A stretch of DNA of 64,000 nt, taken from assembly GCF_004345325.1 (NCBI RefSeq), contig NZ_SLVJ01000008.1, forward strand, positions 1 to 64,000. Direction: 5' to 3'. The stretch comes from Acinetobacter calcoaceticus. GTDB lineage: Bacteria > Pseudomonadota > Gammaproteobacteria > Pseudomonadales > Moraxellaceae. The notes below the pieces were generated by a model. The model was not told where the DNA came from. It made no database searches and saw nothing but the letters and a program-made list of their open reading frames with translations. Below, piece after piece: positions 43,203 through 51,682 of this stretch; the first letter of the stretch is position 1; each line of letters begins with the position of its first letter. Made by a program: the position numbers and the translations under genes.

Positions 43203-43649
43203 CAATAAAGTTCCTCCCTTTCCATTTCCATCAATATCCTCTATGTTGATTACTCAATCACTGATCCAACACATAATCCTAGCCACAACAACTATGCCAA
43301 AACCTGTGATCCTAGCCAAAACAAGAACGACGCCATGGACTTATATAAACTTTCATTCTGGTTCTTTATACCCGCCACGATCATCATACCGATCTGCGCC
43401 TGCATGATCTTCTCTGAGATGTATAAGCATGATAACGACTTTGAACAGGATTATGATTTCCCCAAGACTCGAAAAGAAAAGATCATTTGGGCCGGCTTTA
43501 AATATAGCGCTGTTGCCCTGTGCATCGCTGGTGGTCTGCTGATCATCGACTCATATTTAAAAGGCATGTATTTGTTGACGCTATTTCTGATCTTGGCTGC
43601 AATATGGATTTATTGGAGTTATAAGAAAGACTTGAAGGATTTTAGATAA
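43203..43649 (+). repeat. Duplicated block, copy 2
   Basis: The paralogous block to 39878-40266. It contains the same leader with an internal repetition (ATCCTAGCCA occurs twice, near 43281 and 43311), then the second small membrane gene. The remainder of 42901-43200 is AT-rich and gene-free. Confidence 0.75.
43335..43649 (+). CDS. Small membrane protein, copy 2
   Basis: A 104-residue paralogue of the protein at 39970. It starts MDLYKLSFWFFIPATIIIPICA and continues with a charged loop (KHDNDFEQDYDFPKTRKEK), GFKYSAVALCIAGGLLIIDSYLKGMYLL, and a basic C-terminus. Its stop overlaps the next start as TAATG, so it is coupled to the secreted protein gene downstream. Function unknown. Confidence 0.65.
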   Translation: MDLYKLSFWFFIPATIIIPICACMIFSEMYKHDNDFEQDYDFPKTRKEKIIWAGFKYSAVALCIAGGLLIIDSYLKGMYLLTLFLILAAIWIYWSYKKDLKDFR

Positions 43650-44278
43650 TGAAGGAATACAACAAAATGATAAAAAGACTCTTCGCCTTTGTTCTGATCA
43701 GCATATGCCTCGGTCGCGCTTATGCTCAGGATGCTTATCAAAACAGCAACCCCCTTAGTCCGAGTGAACAAAAACAACAACAATTCAATCGTGAGCTTTA
43801 TCGAGACGTGGTTCGGGTATTCCCTGAAACTAAACGCATCCCAGCACCGCACTTCTCAAATTACGATCATAGTTATGATTATTTATACTTCTGGCTCCAT
43901 GAAAGTAGTCAACTATATAAGTTTATGAGCCATGTGGAATCCAAAGATTGGAGCTTAGATTATGTGCTTGAAGAATTAAATGATCTCACGCTACTCAAGC
44001 AGCGGCAGATCCGATTGGACAAGCCCATCAAGACCAGTTTAGATCTGTTGGAAAAATATGAAGCTGAGGGTGAAGATTCTGAATTTGATTTTATAGATGA
44101 TACTAATCCATTATTTGCTACGAATATTGCAAGCTATCTCAAGCCACATGGTTTACACCTAATCCACCTCGAATATGAAAACAATTATTTCATCGTGGTC
44201 GATAGCAAGGAAAAAGCCTTAGCACTGGTCAAAGTACTCGACAAATACGACTACCCTGCGTTTTATATTGAAGATTGA
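43649..44278 (+). CDS. Secreted hypothetical protein
   Basis: A 209-residue protein with a signal peptide (LFAFVLISICLGRAYA, cleavage before QDAY). The mature part is charged and ends with LHLIHLEYENNYFIVVDSKEKA and KYDYPAFYIED, which may correspond to a DUF6630-like fold. I am not sure. An internal ATG at 43667 sits nine bases after AAGGAA and may be the true start; the ATG at 43649 is coupled to the upstream stop. Function unknown. Confidence 0.62.
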   Translation: MKEYNKMIKRLFAFVLISICLGRAYAQDAYQNSNPLSPSEQKQQQFNRELYRDVVRVFPETKRIPAPHFSNYDHSYDYLYFWLHESSQLYKFMSHVESKDWSLDYVLEELNDLTLLKQRQIRLDKPIKTSLDLLEKYEAEGEDSEFDFIDDTNPLFATNIASYLKPHGLHLIHLEYENNYFIVVDSKEKALALVKVLDKYDYPAFYIED

Positions 44279-44292
44279 AGTTGAGGTTTTTA

Positions 44293-44365
44293 GCGGCAGC
44301 ACTGTGAACAGGTCCAATGCTTACTGACTGTAGTCAAAGCTTTCACAAGCATATGGCATCAATAA
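44293..44365 (-). pseudogene. Remnant of the zinc-ribbon gene at 40520
   Basis: About 70 bp match the 3' end of the 40520-40747 gene (shared GCACTGTGAACAG, TCCAA, TTACTGACTG). The rest of that gene is gone. Its place after the duplicated membrane gene mirrors the order at 39970-40747, so both belong to one old duplication. Confidence 0.65.
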
Positions 44366-44507
44366 GCATTACCCCGTCAAACTTAATTCCTATGATGTTG
44401 TCAATCAAGTGGCATCGGTTTAATCTTAACCCGATATATTTCCGGCACATCTCTATTGAACTGCCCTACACCTAACAGTATAGAATTAAATTTAATCAGT
44501 AGATTAT

Positions 44508-45384
44508 ATGAAACCTTCTAGCATTTACACCCCGACGATTATATTGATGGCAATCGCTGCGGGTATTTGCTCAGGCAGTAATTATTTTAGCTAACCGCTG
44601 ATTCACAGTATGAGTCTGGCGCTGCAACTCCCCGAAGCAACGATTGCTTGGGTGCCAACGGTCGCTCAAATCGCCTATGCCTGTGGTCTACTGTTGCTGA
44701 TGCCTCTGGGCGATATCGTCGAAAAGCGCAAATTACTACTGATCTTGATGTTACTGGCCGCCTCGGGTTTATTACTCAGTGGTTTCAGTAGCCATATTGC
44801 TTTGATTATTATTGGCACCGTGATTACTGGCTTATTTTCAGTTTCGGCACAGTTATTATTACCGCTGGCGGCCAGTTTAGTGCCGATGCATCACAGTGGT
44901 CGCGTTGTCGGCCTATTTGGGCTGGTCGGGATTATCGATACCTTTATTGCCAACTTTGCTGGCCGTTATATCGATCGGGGCTATATCCATCGTATCTCGA
45001 TGTCTTGTGGCTTTGGCCTGATTCTGAGTTGGTTGTTGTTTTTATTATTACCCTTGCATTTTATATTTTATATACTCGGCAGCATCTTGATTTATGCCTC
45101 ACTTTCGGCAGTACATGTCACCAATCAAAGCATTGTGTTTAAGCTCAATCAACAACTCAAATCACGCTTTAATGCCATCTATAGACCAGTTATTTTTTGG
45201 GTGGCGCATTTGGCACCCTGAGCGGCAGTTATATGTGGCGACATTGGGGCTGGATGGGGTCTGTGTATTGGGTCTAACCTTTGCCGTACTGACCTTGTGG
45301 TGTTGTTGGAGAGATTGGCAAGACCAGTTGAAAAATCAGTTGAATGCTGAGTTGAAAGAGAACGCGCTGAATAACCCGTCATAA
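44508..45384 (+). pseudogene. MFS transporter pseudogene
   Basis: An MFS drug/sugar-type transporter broken three times. The frame from ATG 44508 reads IAAGICSGSNYFS and then TAA where QPLIHSM should continue (CAA to TAA). It is open from 44610 to about 45183 (IAYACGLLLLMPLGD), then shifts frame: SYFLGGAFGTLSGSYMW and WGWMGSVYWV are in a third frame. It shifts again for LTFAVLTLWCCWRD to the end. All pieces align in order with one roughly 290-codon reading, shorter than a full MFS protein. It is certainly inactive. Confidence 0.85.
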
Positions 45385-45442
45385 GCGATCTAGGCCAATG
45401 ACGGGTAATGAGTGATGGATAAGACTCAGGATCGGGTTGGCT

Positions 45443-46813
45443 TTAATCCAACTGATTTTTATAAATCACGCCATCTTTCATAATCACAGCGAGATTTTTT
45501 TCAGGATCAGCGATCAATTGGATATTTTCAATTGGATCACCATTGACCAAAAGTATATCCGCCAATGCACCTTCTTCAATCACGCCCAACTTGCCTACAT
45601 AAGGTGAACGTTCACCCGAAAGTTTGAGTAATTCTGCATTGGTTGAGGTGGCCATTTTCAAGACTTCAACCGGGCTATACCAACGGGTCATGGTCGCCAG
45701 AATTGCGCCTTGATTTTTGGTCATCTGCGGATTAAATAAAATATCGGTGCCCCAAGACACTTTTAATTTGTACTTTTTGGCTAAGTCATAGGCCTTGTCT
45801 GTGCCCGCCTGTACCTGCATTTGTTTTTGACGATTTGCCCCGACTTGAGGATTGGCGAATTCATTATCAATAAAGGCTTGGCCACTTAACCATGCGCCTT
45901 TGCTGGCCATCATTTTCGCGGTAGGCTCATCCAAAAGCTGTGCATGTTCAATCACTTTGACCCCACCTTGCAAAGCCATTTGGATGGCTTTAGGGGTATA
46001 GGCATGCACCGATACATAAGTGCCCCAGTTGTCGGCAGCATCGACTGCGGCTTTAAACTCTTCCACAGAATATTGCGCCACATCAATCGGATCGTAGGTC
46101 GAGGACACCCCGCCCCCTGCCGCCAGTTTAATCTGGGTTGCACCCAACATTAATTGTTCACGGACACGTTTACGCACTTCATCTGGCCCATCGGCAATGA
46201 TGCCGCCGCCAGCCGCTTCACCACGACTCAGCACACCATTTGAAGTCGATGGTATATCGTAAGTCATCCGAAAATCACCATGCCCACCGGTCTGGGAAAT
46301 AATCGCACCCGATGGCCAAATCCGTGGACCAGTGACAATCTTGCTATCAATGGCGCGTTTTAATGAAAAGACTGGGCCGCCCAAATCACGCACCGTGGTA
46401 AAACCACGCATCAAGGTATTATTGGCTTCTTGCGCCGCCATAAAATTCATATCCGCAACTTCAGCACTCATCATTTTCATCGCGGGTAAGGCTGCCAACA
46501 TACTGTGCCAGTGCGCATCGATTAATCCGGGCATTAAAGTACGATTAGCCCCTTCAATCAGCTTTACCTGATCCAAAGGTATATTAATCTCTTTCATGAT
46601 GGCTTTAATCTGATTGCCTTCGACCAATACATGCATCGGTGGCGTTAATTTTGTCGATTTACCATCAAAGATACGCACATTTTTAAATAATACAGTTTGC
46701 TTTTCTGCCACTGCAGTAGAGGGTGAAACAGTGGACGGACTATGTGCAGAAACGCTCGTTACAGCACCGAGCAATAAAATACAGGTATAGAGGATTGGAA
46801 GATTAAATCGCAT
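45443..46813 (-). CDS. Secreted amidohydrolase (imidazolonepropionase/prolidase-like)
   Basis: A 456-residue metal-dependent hydrolase with a signal peptide (CILLLGAVTSVSA). The TIM-barrel metal sites are visible: DAHWH near 100, the lysine region QIKLAAGGGVSS, VHAYT, IEHAQLLD and SWGTD. It belongs to the amidohydrolase group that includes Xaa-Pro dipeptidases and carboxypeptidase-like enzymes, and probably acts on a peptide or amide in the periplasm. No operon partner is evident. The 324 bp upstream (46814-47137) show no gene. Confidence 0.85.
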   Translation of the reverse strand: MRFNLPILYTCILLLGAVTSVSAHSPSTVSPSTAVAEKQTVLFKNVRIFDGKSTKLTPPMHVLVEGNQIKAIMKEINIPLDQVKLIEGANRTLMPGLIDAHWHSMLAALPAMKMMSAEVADMNFMAAQEANNTLMRGFTTVRDLGGPVFSLKRAIDSKIVTGPRIWPSGAIISQTGGHGDFRMTYDIPSTSNGVLSRGEAAGGGIIADGPDEVRKRVREQLMLGATQIKLAAGGGVSSTYDPIDVAQYSVEEFKAAVDAADNWGTYVSVHAYTPKAIQMALQGGVKVIEHAQLLDEPTAKMMASKGAWLSGQAFIDNEFANPQVGANRQKQMQVQAGTDKAYDLAKKYKLKVSWGTDILFNPQMTKNQGAILATMTRWYSPVEVLKMATSTNAELLKLSGERSPYVGKLGVIEEGALADILLVNGDPIENIQLIADPEKNLAVIMKDGVIYKNQLD

Positions 46814-47137
46814 TAAAAAGTTTCCCTAAATCAAGTCTTTTGTACAAGCGAAAGGTGTTTTTAAGTCACAAGTTTTAAGCCACATGTCTTTTAAATTCAA
46901 TTGTCATTCTACAAAGTCATTGCTGATCCAAATCCAGATCGGCAAATGCTTTGAATAGGTATTGCATCGAATTTCAATTCTATTGCAGCCAAAGATAAAT
47001 TATAAATTCTCATCAGTAGACAATATAAATTGAATCTCAATTTTAACCATTTCAGTTATTTTATTTTTAAAATTCTTATAGCAAAAAAGTAACCGGAGCT
47101 GGGCAGTTTCAAATATGAAGTGCGGCAGCAATAAAGA

Positions 47138-47524
47138 TCACTCTTTCTCAGCAAAAATCACTTTAACGGGTGCATTGGCTTGATAGCTTTGTGATGCCGG
47201 CCCATATTGCGGATTAAAGCGCGGATGCCAGGCGCGGAGTTCAGTATCCGAAATCCATTCTAGTTGTAATTCATTTTCAGGCGCATTGCCATCAAATTGA
47301 ACCAGTGCATTCATCGCTGATTGGCACTCTTCAGATACCCCCGCTTCTAGCACTGAGATCTGAGTTTTACGCTCTCCAATGAGTGAACCGTTATGGCGAC
47401 ATTCACAAATTTCAACATGATATTGCCCTGTGGGTGAGGGTAGATTGTAAATGATTTTATTTGGACCACATCCAGTCACTAAAACTGACATTATCACGAG
47501 CATTGGAATATTTTTTTTCATCAA
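47138..47524 (-). CDS. Small lipoprotein
   Basis: A 128-residue protein with a lipobox (VLVTGC, Cys 19), so it should be lipid-anchored. The mature part is short with ICECRHNGSLIG and LEWISDTELRAWHPRF. I do not recognise the domain. It is 227 bp downstream of the last gene of the tubulin-like cluster and reads in the same direction, but the gap suggests its own promoter. Confidence 0.7.
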   Translation of the reverse strand: MMKKNIPMLVIMSVLVTGCGPNKIIYNLPSPTGQYHVEICECRHNGSLIGERKTQISVLEAGVSEECQSAMNALVQFDGNAPENELQLEWISDTELRAWHPRFNPQYGPASQSYQANAPVKVIFAEKE

Positions 47525-47751
47525 ACCACCTTATGCTGATCGTCCCGTGATCAGTTCACGAACATTCCCTTGCAATATAAATACTGTGGTTTCTGTGGCT
47601 TTACAACATATATTTGGCTGTTTGATCACTAACAATCCAGCGGTTTGAACATGAGCTATTATTCTTAAGTAATCCTTATAAATATGCTTTAAATCAATAC
47701 CAAATCAATAAAATGGCTAGAACATCAACGTTGATATTCTAGCCCTGAAAT

Positions 47752-48630
47752 CTAGTGACAATACTTACGATCCAATATCTCTAGACCTTGTTCAGTATTG
47801 CTTTTTAATAAGGCTGAATCTTTAGGCGTCAGTTCAGGTATATTTGACCAGACAAAGCCGACTATAGATTCCTCTTGATTATATTTCACATTATTAAACT
47901 CATGTGCCAAGTACATTTTACAAATGCTCTGTTTAACTTTTTTCTCATAGGCCTTGGTATACGGCACTACTTTAGATGTCAAATTGCCATTTGAATAAGT
48001 CGTGCTCAATCGACGCGCTTTGGAAATATCATTTCCATCAGGATCTGATCCTGCACTAAATTGCATCAGTTCCAATCCAGATGCTGTCACCGAGAATGCT
48101 TGAGAATCGAGTGTTAAACCTTGCAACTCCCCCTTTAACTTAGCAGTGCCATCATTTTTTATGCTAATGACAGCCATATCAAATGAAGTATTGAAATTCA
48201 TTCCATATAATGCACGACTAGCAGATAGAATAATTAGCAACTCATTATTATTTAATAAAAAAACTTGGGAAATACGTGATGGTTCACCTGTATAGAATTT
48301 ACCGTCACTTGGATCAGGTCTTTCTCCGCTAGGCACATAGATATTTTTAAGTGAGTATTTTTTATTGTTATAGCTAACGACTGAATTTTGATAATCTTCA
48401 TTATCCGTATTTATAAATATCTCATTATCCTTATTTTTATAGACATATTTATTAAATATTACGCCTCCCTCTCCAGATTGTTGAGGGTAGATTTCTGTGG
48501 AAAGCGCTTGCTGTGACAAATTTTGAGCTTTGGCACTATTTTCCACTGTGGTTGGATTTGCAATCAGCGATTGTGTGGTAAATAGTCCGACGATGAGACT
48601 CATCGCCGAAATTTTAAATTTTAACTTCAT
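47752..48630 (-). CDS. Secreted hypothetical protein at the end of the tubulin-like cluster
   Basis: A 292-residue protein with a signal peptide (SLIVGLFTTQSLIA, cleavage before NPTT). It has no lipobox and no membrane segment, so it is periplasmic. The sequence is beta-rich with repeated short strands (NEIFINTDNEDYQNSVVSY, YSLKNIYVPSG). No family recognised. It begins 38 bp after the DUF2799-like lipoprotein gene and probably shares its transcript. Confidence 0.65.
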   Translation of the reverse strand: MKLKFKISAMSLIVGLFTTQSLIANPTTVENSAKAQNLSQQALSTEIYPQQSGEGGVIFNKYVYKNKDNEIFINTDNEDYQNSVVSYNNKKYSLKNIYVPSGERPDPSDGKFYTGEPSRISQVFLLNNNELLIILSASRALYGMNFNTSFDMAVISIKNDGTAKLKGELQGLTLDSQAFSVTASGLELMQFSAGSDPDGNDISKARRLSTTYSNGNLTSKVVPYTKAYEKKVKQSICKMYLAHEFNNVKYNQEESIVGFVWSNIPELTPKDSALLKSNTEQGLEILDRKYCH

Positions 48631-48668
48631 AGGTAATTTCCAATAAATTCAATAATCAATTCAGCTTT

Positions 48669-49226
48669 TTAGTAATCAAAACTTGCAGTACGTTTAAATT
48701 CTTTCAAATCACGTTCTGCAATATTATATTCCCGTTTGGCCTGACCCAGTTTATTTTCCGCATTGTCGTATTTCTCACGATAATTTTTTCTGGTTTCTGC
48801 TTTTAAATCATAGTCATACATTTTTGATTTAGCATTTGCCATAGTATCTTCAAGAGCGACCAAGTTTTTATTCGCAATATAAAAGCTATTCGCAGCATTA
48901 TAATAGGGTCTTAAATTGTTTTGTAATTCCATTGGACAGCTCTGATATGTGCCACGCCCCTGCAACGCATAATCAAAAATTGTTTGAGGATTACAATAGT
49001 TCTTCAAGCCTTTTTTATAGCCTTGGACATAGGCTTCATTATCCAATACAGTCTTGTGCTTAATACATGCTTGGGCTCTTTTTTGCATTAATGAGCCGTT
49101 TCCATTAAAACCATCATTTTGACCAATCAGATTCCAATTCGCAGAAAGGCATTCATTTTTAGACATGATTGCACAGCCTTGCATGAGTGAAACACTACTC
49201 AGCAGCAATAAAAATTTAAACTTCAT
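48669..49226 (-). CDS. DUF2799-like lipoprotein
   Basis: A 185-residue lipoprotein (lipobox SLMQGC, Cys 18). The N-terminal mature part CLSANWNLIGQNDGFNG, the region ACIKHK, YVQGYKKGLKNYC and the following tract match the DUF2799 pattern. A C-terminal coiled coil follows from about 130 to 180. I start it at the ATG at 49226, four bases after GGGGGG; the upstream frame adds only 16 codons. Probably envelope-bound and facing the periplasm; role unknown. Confidence 0.7.
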   Translation of the reverse strand: MKFKFLLLLSSVSLMQGCAIMSKNECLSANWNLIGQNDGFNGNGSLMQKRAQACIKHKTVLDNEAYVQGYKKGLKNYCNPQTIFDYALQGRGTYQSCPMELQNNLRPYYNAANSFYIANKNLVALEDTMANAKSKMYDYDLKAETRKNYREKYDNAENKLGQAKREYNIAERDLKEFKRTASFDY

Positions 49227-49303
49227 TTTTCCCCCCAGAAAAAAATAAAAAAGTCTCAATATGATTTTCCCCAATCGGACGTTGAGACTTTGAAAACAGA
49301 TGC

Positions 49304-49993
49304 CTAAGTCAAATTAATCACACGTGAATTATGAGCAACTTTCTGACCATTCACGAGCACTTCAGTATCGAGTACATAACGGCCTTTAGAAACATTGGCA
49401 GGGAACTTCCAAGTAAATGAATTTTCGAAACCACCAGAGCCATATTCACTGCTCCCGCTGGTTTGCACATCTTTCACCAGTTCGCGAATAACTTTGCCAT
49501 TGGGATCTTTTAAAATTAATTTTTCTTGCACCCGACTCAATGGTTCTGAGCGCCCTTCAATCACAGTCAAATCAGATTTAACGATAATATTTTGTTGAGC
49601 TTGGACAGTTTGATTGGGTAAGACCACCGTTGAATATTGCTCTACTCGTGCATATTCAGGTAATACGCCTTTATTGGATTTCTTATAAGCCGTTTCAACT
49701 TCTGCTGCAGATTTTTTTTGCACAGTATTGGCATTAATCATCACACACAGACCTGCAGACAACGCTCCGCCTGCAAGTGAACCCAAAGCCATAGCACGAT
49801 TATTTTGTGCAGATGAATTTGCATTACCATGTGAAAGCGCAAATCCCGCAACGGCACCCACGATTGCCCCGACTGCAGCAGTTCGTTGTGTATCACAACC
49901 ACCGTTTGAAGCTGTAGCAAAGCCCCCAGTACTTGTGCAGCCTGAAATCAACAATGTTGTGCTTAACATCGCAATTGTAAGTTGCTTCTTCAT
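49304..49993 (-). CDS. Glycine-zipper lipoprotein
   Basis: A 229-residue lipoprotein (lipobox LLISGC, Cys 19). Residues about 40-83 are glycine/alanine-rich (AVGAIVGAVAGFAL, ALGSLAGGALSAGL), typical of glycine-zipper surface antigens that insert in the membrane. The C-terminal 95 residues form a beta-rich domain (KLILKDPNGKVIREL, SFTWKFPANVSKGRYVL) that looks immunoglobulin-like. It begins 23 bp after the zinc-ribbon protein and shares the CTGGGGAAAA ribosome-site context. Confidence 0.7.
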   Translation of the reverse strand: MKKQLTIAMLSTTLLISGCTSTGGFATASNGGCDTQRTAAVGAIVGAVAGFALSHGNANSSAQNNRAMALGSLAGGALSAGLCVMINANTVQKKSAAEVETAYKKSNKGVLPEYARVEQYSTVVLPNQTVQAQQNIIVKSDLTVIEGRSEPLSRVQEKLILKDPNGKVIRELVKDVQTSGSSEYGSGGFENSFTWKFPANVSKGRYVLDTEVLVNGQKVAHNSRVINLT

Positions 49994-50016
49994 ATTTTTC
50001 CCCAGATTTAACTCAG

Positions 50017-51600
50017 TTATTCAATGACCATGTCATCAAATGCTTTTGCTTCACCTTGTTCAGCTTGACGTAAAATACGTTTTGCTTGTGCATTGCTTGA
50101 TGACTGCGACAAAACTTCTCTTGCTAGCGACTTTGCCAATCCATAATTATTTGATTTCAATGCTCTTTCAGCACGACTTAATTGATTATCAAATTTTTCT
50201 TCATGCTGTTTTCGAGCTGCTTCAGCTGCTTGTTTACGTTGTAATTCAGCCGCTTTCTGGCGCTCTTTAGCTACCTGTTCAGCTTGCTTACGTGCTGATT
50301 CAGCCGCTTTTAGACGCTCTTTATCTGCTTGTTGGACTTTGAGCAGATCTAATTCGGCTTGTATCTGACGTTGGCTGGCTTGTTTCTCCGCCTCTGCGAC
50401 TGCTGCATTTGCTGGAGATGCGGTTGCTACTGGCAACTCACTGTTTGGCATAGGCGCTTCGATTTGATTATTGATTTTCTGCTCGGCTGCATCTTGTATG
50501 GATTGTAATATTTTTTCAGCACCAGGAACCTCGACATCTAAAGCCAATGCGGCATTTACAGTCTCATGTGCTTGCTCAAGCTCGCCCGATCGAAGCAGTT
50601 TTTTCGCTTGAAACATTTTCATATCAGCCGATGAAATCTGCGTATCTGCCAAGCTCATAAGTTTGGTAAATTCTTGATTATCTTTACAGAGTTTTTTATC
50701 TTGTCTAGAAATGCTAAGGGCACGCCTCGGTCTACTCTCACTGAGAAATTGCGATATTTCAGCATTTATACTTTCACAGGGACTCAGTTTAGAAGCTGCA
50801 TCTTGACTTGTAGTGCCTGCATTTTTATTTCGTTGCCCATTGAAGTAAATCAATCCAATGATCAAGATAAAAAATGCGATGAATTTAAATTTTGAAGTAT
50901 CGGCCTTTAGAGGCTTAAATGGAACTGATGGTAACGGCTGACGCTGAGGTTGTTGGCCAAATGGATCTGGCAATGGTGTAGACTGCGGTTGTTGACTCAA
51001 TGGATCTGGCAATGGCGCCGCTTGTGGTTGCTGACTAAAGGGATCTGCCAAGGGTGTAGAAGCGACTGGCGCACTTTGATTGACAGCCTGGGTATAATCA
51101 TTCGGATATCCAGTCAAATGAGATTGGTTTTTTAGTTTTATCTGATCAGCATTCAGCCATATATTGGGTACAGTTTTAAGATCTCTTAACCGTACAAATA
51201 CCCCATTAAATTTTTTAAATGCATATTTATCATGCAATCTAAGCTCATCTAAACTACGACCGACCACGACGACGCCACGGATTTCTTTATTGGTCTTTTT
51301 AGAAAGATGGATCACCAAGGCTGGGTTCTGCTCAGGCAGCGCATTATTTTTATTTTGACTGCTGACTTGCGGATTGCTATTGCTTGGGTTGTTATTGCTT
51401 GAATGACTACTGCTTGGATTGTTACTACTTGGGTTGTTACTGCTTGGATGACGATTGCTAGGATGGCTATTGCCCGCAACTGGCACGGCCCTAGGCTGCG
51501 CTGCAGTTTGTGAGGCACCACAAAATGGACAATATTTAACTTCAAGTTGTAGCTTTTGTTCACACTGCTTACAACCACTGTATTTTTCTTGCGTAGCCAT
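50017..51600 (-). CDS. Zinc-ribbon, single-helix, coiled-coil protein of the tubulin-like cluster
   Basis: A 527-residue protein. The zinc ribbon is at residues 10-27 (CKQC...CPFC). Asn/Ser/Pro repeats run to about 80 and a small beta domain at about 93-155 (ALVIHLSKKTNKEIRGVVVVG). A Pro/Gln linker of three 13-residue repeats follows, then one membrane helix near 245-262 (FIAFFILIIGLIYF). The periplasmic or outer part has a TPR-like stretch and a long Lys/Ala/Gln/Glu coiled coil (about 405-470). ATG at 51600. It reads like an adaptor that links cytoplasm and envelope. No known name. Confidence 0.68.
   Translation of the reverse strand: MATQEKYSGCKQCEQKLQLEVKYCPFCGASQTAAQPRAVPVAGNSHPSNRHPSSNNPSSNNPSSSHSSNNNPSNSNPQVSSQNKNNALPEQNPALVIHLSKKTNKEIRGVVVVGRSLDELRLHDKYAFKKFNGVFVRLRDLKTVPNIWLNADQIKLKNQSHLTGYPNDYTQAVNQSAPVASTPLADPFSQQPQAAPLPDPLSQQPQSTPLPDPFGQQPQRQPLPSVPFKPLKADTSKFKFIAFFILIIGLIYFNGQRNKNAGTTSQDAASKLSPCESINAEISQFLSESRPRRALSISRQDKKLCKDNQEFTKLMSLADTQISSADMKMFQAKKLLRSGELEQAHETVNAALALDVEVPGAEKILQSIQDAAEQKINNQIEAPMPNSELPVATASPANAAVAEAEKQASQRQIQAELDLLKVQQADKERLKAAESARKQAEQVAKERQKAAELQRKQAAEAARKQHEEKFDNQLSRAERALKSNNYGLAKSLAREVLSQSSSNAQAKRILRQAEQGEAKAFDDMVIE
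50944..51060. repeat. 39-bp tandem repeat in the adaptor gene
   Basis: Three units of 39 bp (50944-50982, 50983-51021, 51022-51060) encode 13-residue repeats of the type PDPLSQQPQSTPL. They form the linker between the beta domain and the membrane helix. Confidence 0.8.
51374..51478. repeat. 15-bp tandem repeat in the adaptor gene
   Basis: Seven degenerate 15-bp units encode SNNPS-type pentapeptides between the zinc ribbon and the beta domain. Codon usage differs between units, so slippage followed by drift is likely. Confidence 0.8.
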
Positions 51601-51682
51601 CCAAATCAACCTATTTCATCATTTATTTTTTCAGTCTTACCTACTGCCACTCCCCGAGTAGGAGCAGCAGATTTCATTCAGC

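Noticed and set aside
43186..43407. 73-codon + strand ORF overlapping the second small membrane gene
   Set aside because: It is a different frame across the duplicated leader; the first copy of the leader does not keep this frame, so it is not coding.
51374..51478. Possible CRISPR or direct-repeat origin (iterons)
   Set aside because: The 15-bp units are contiguous and translate as SNNPS repeats in a clear gene.
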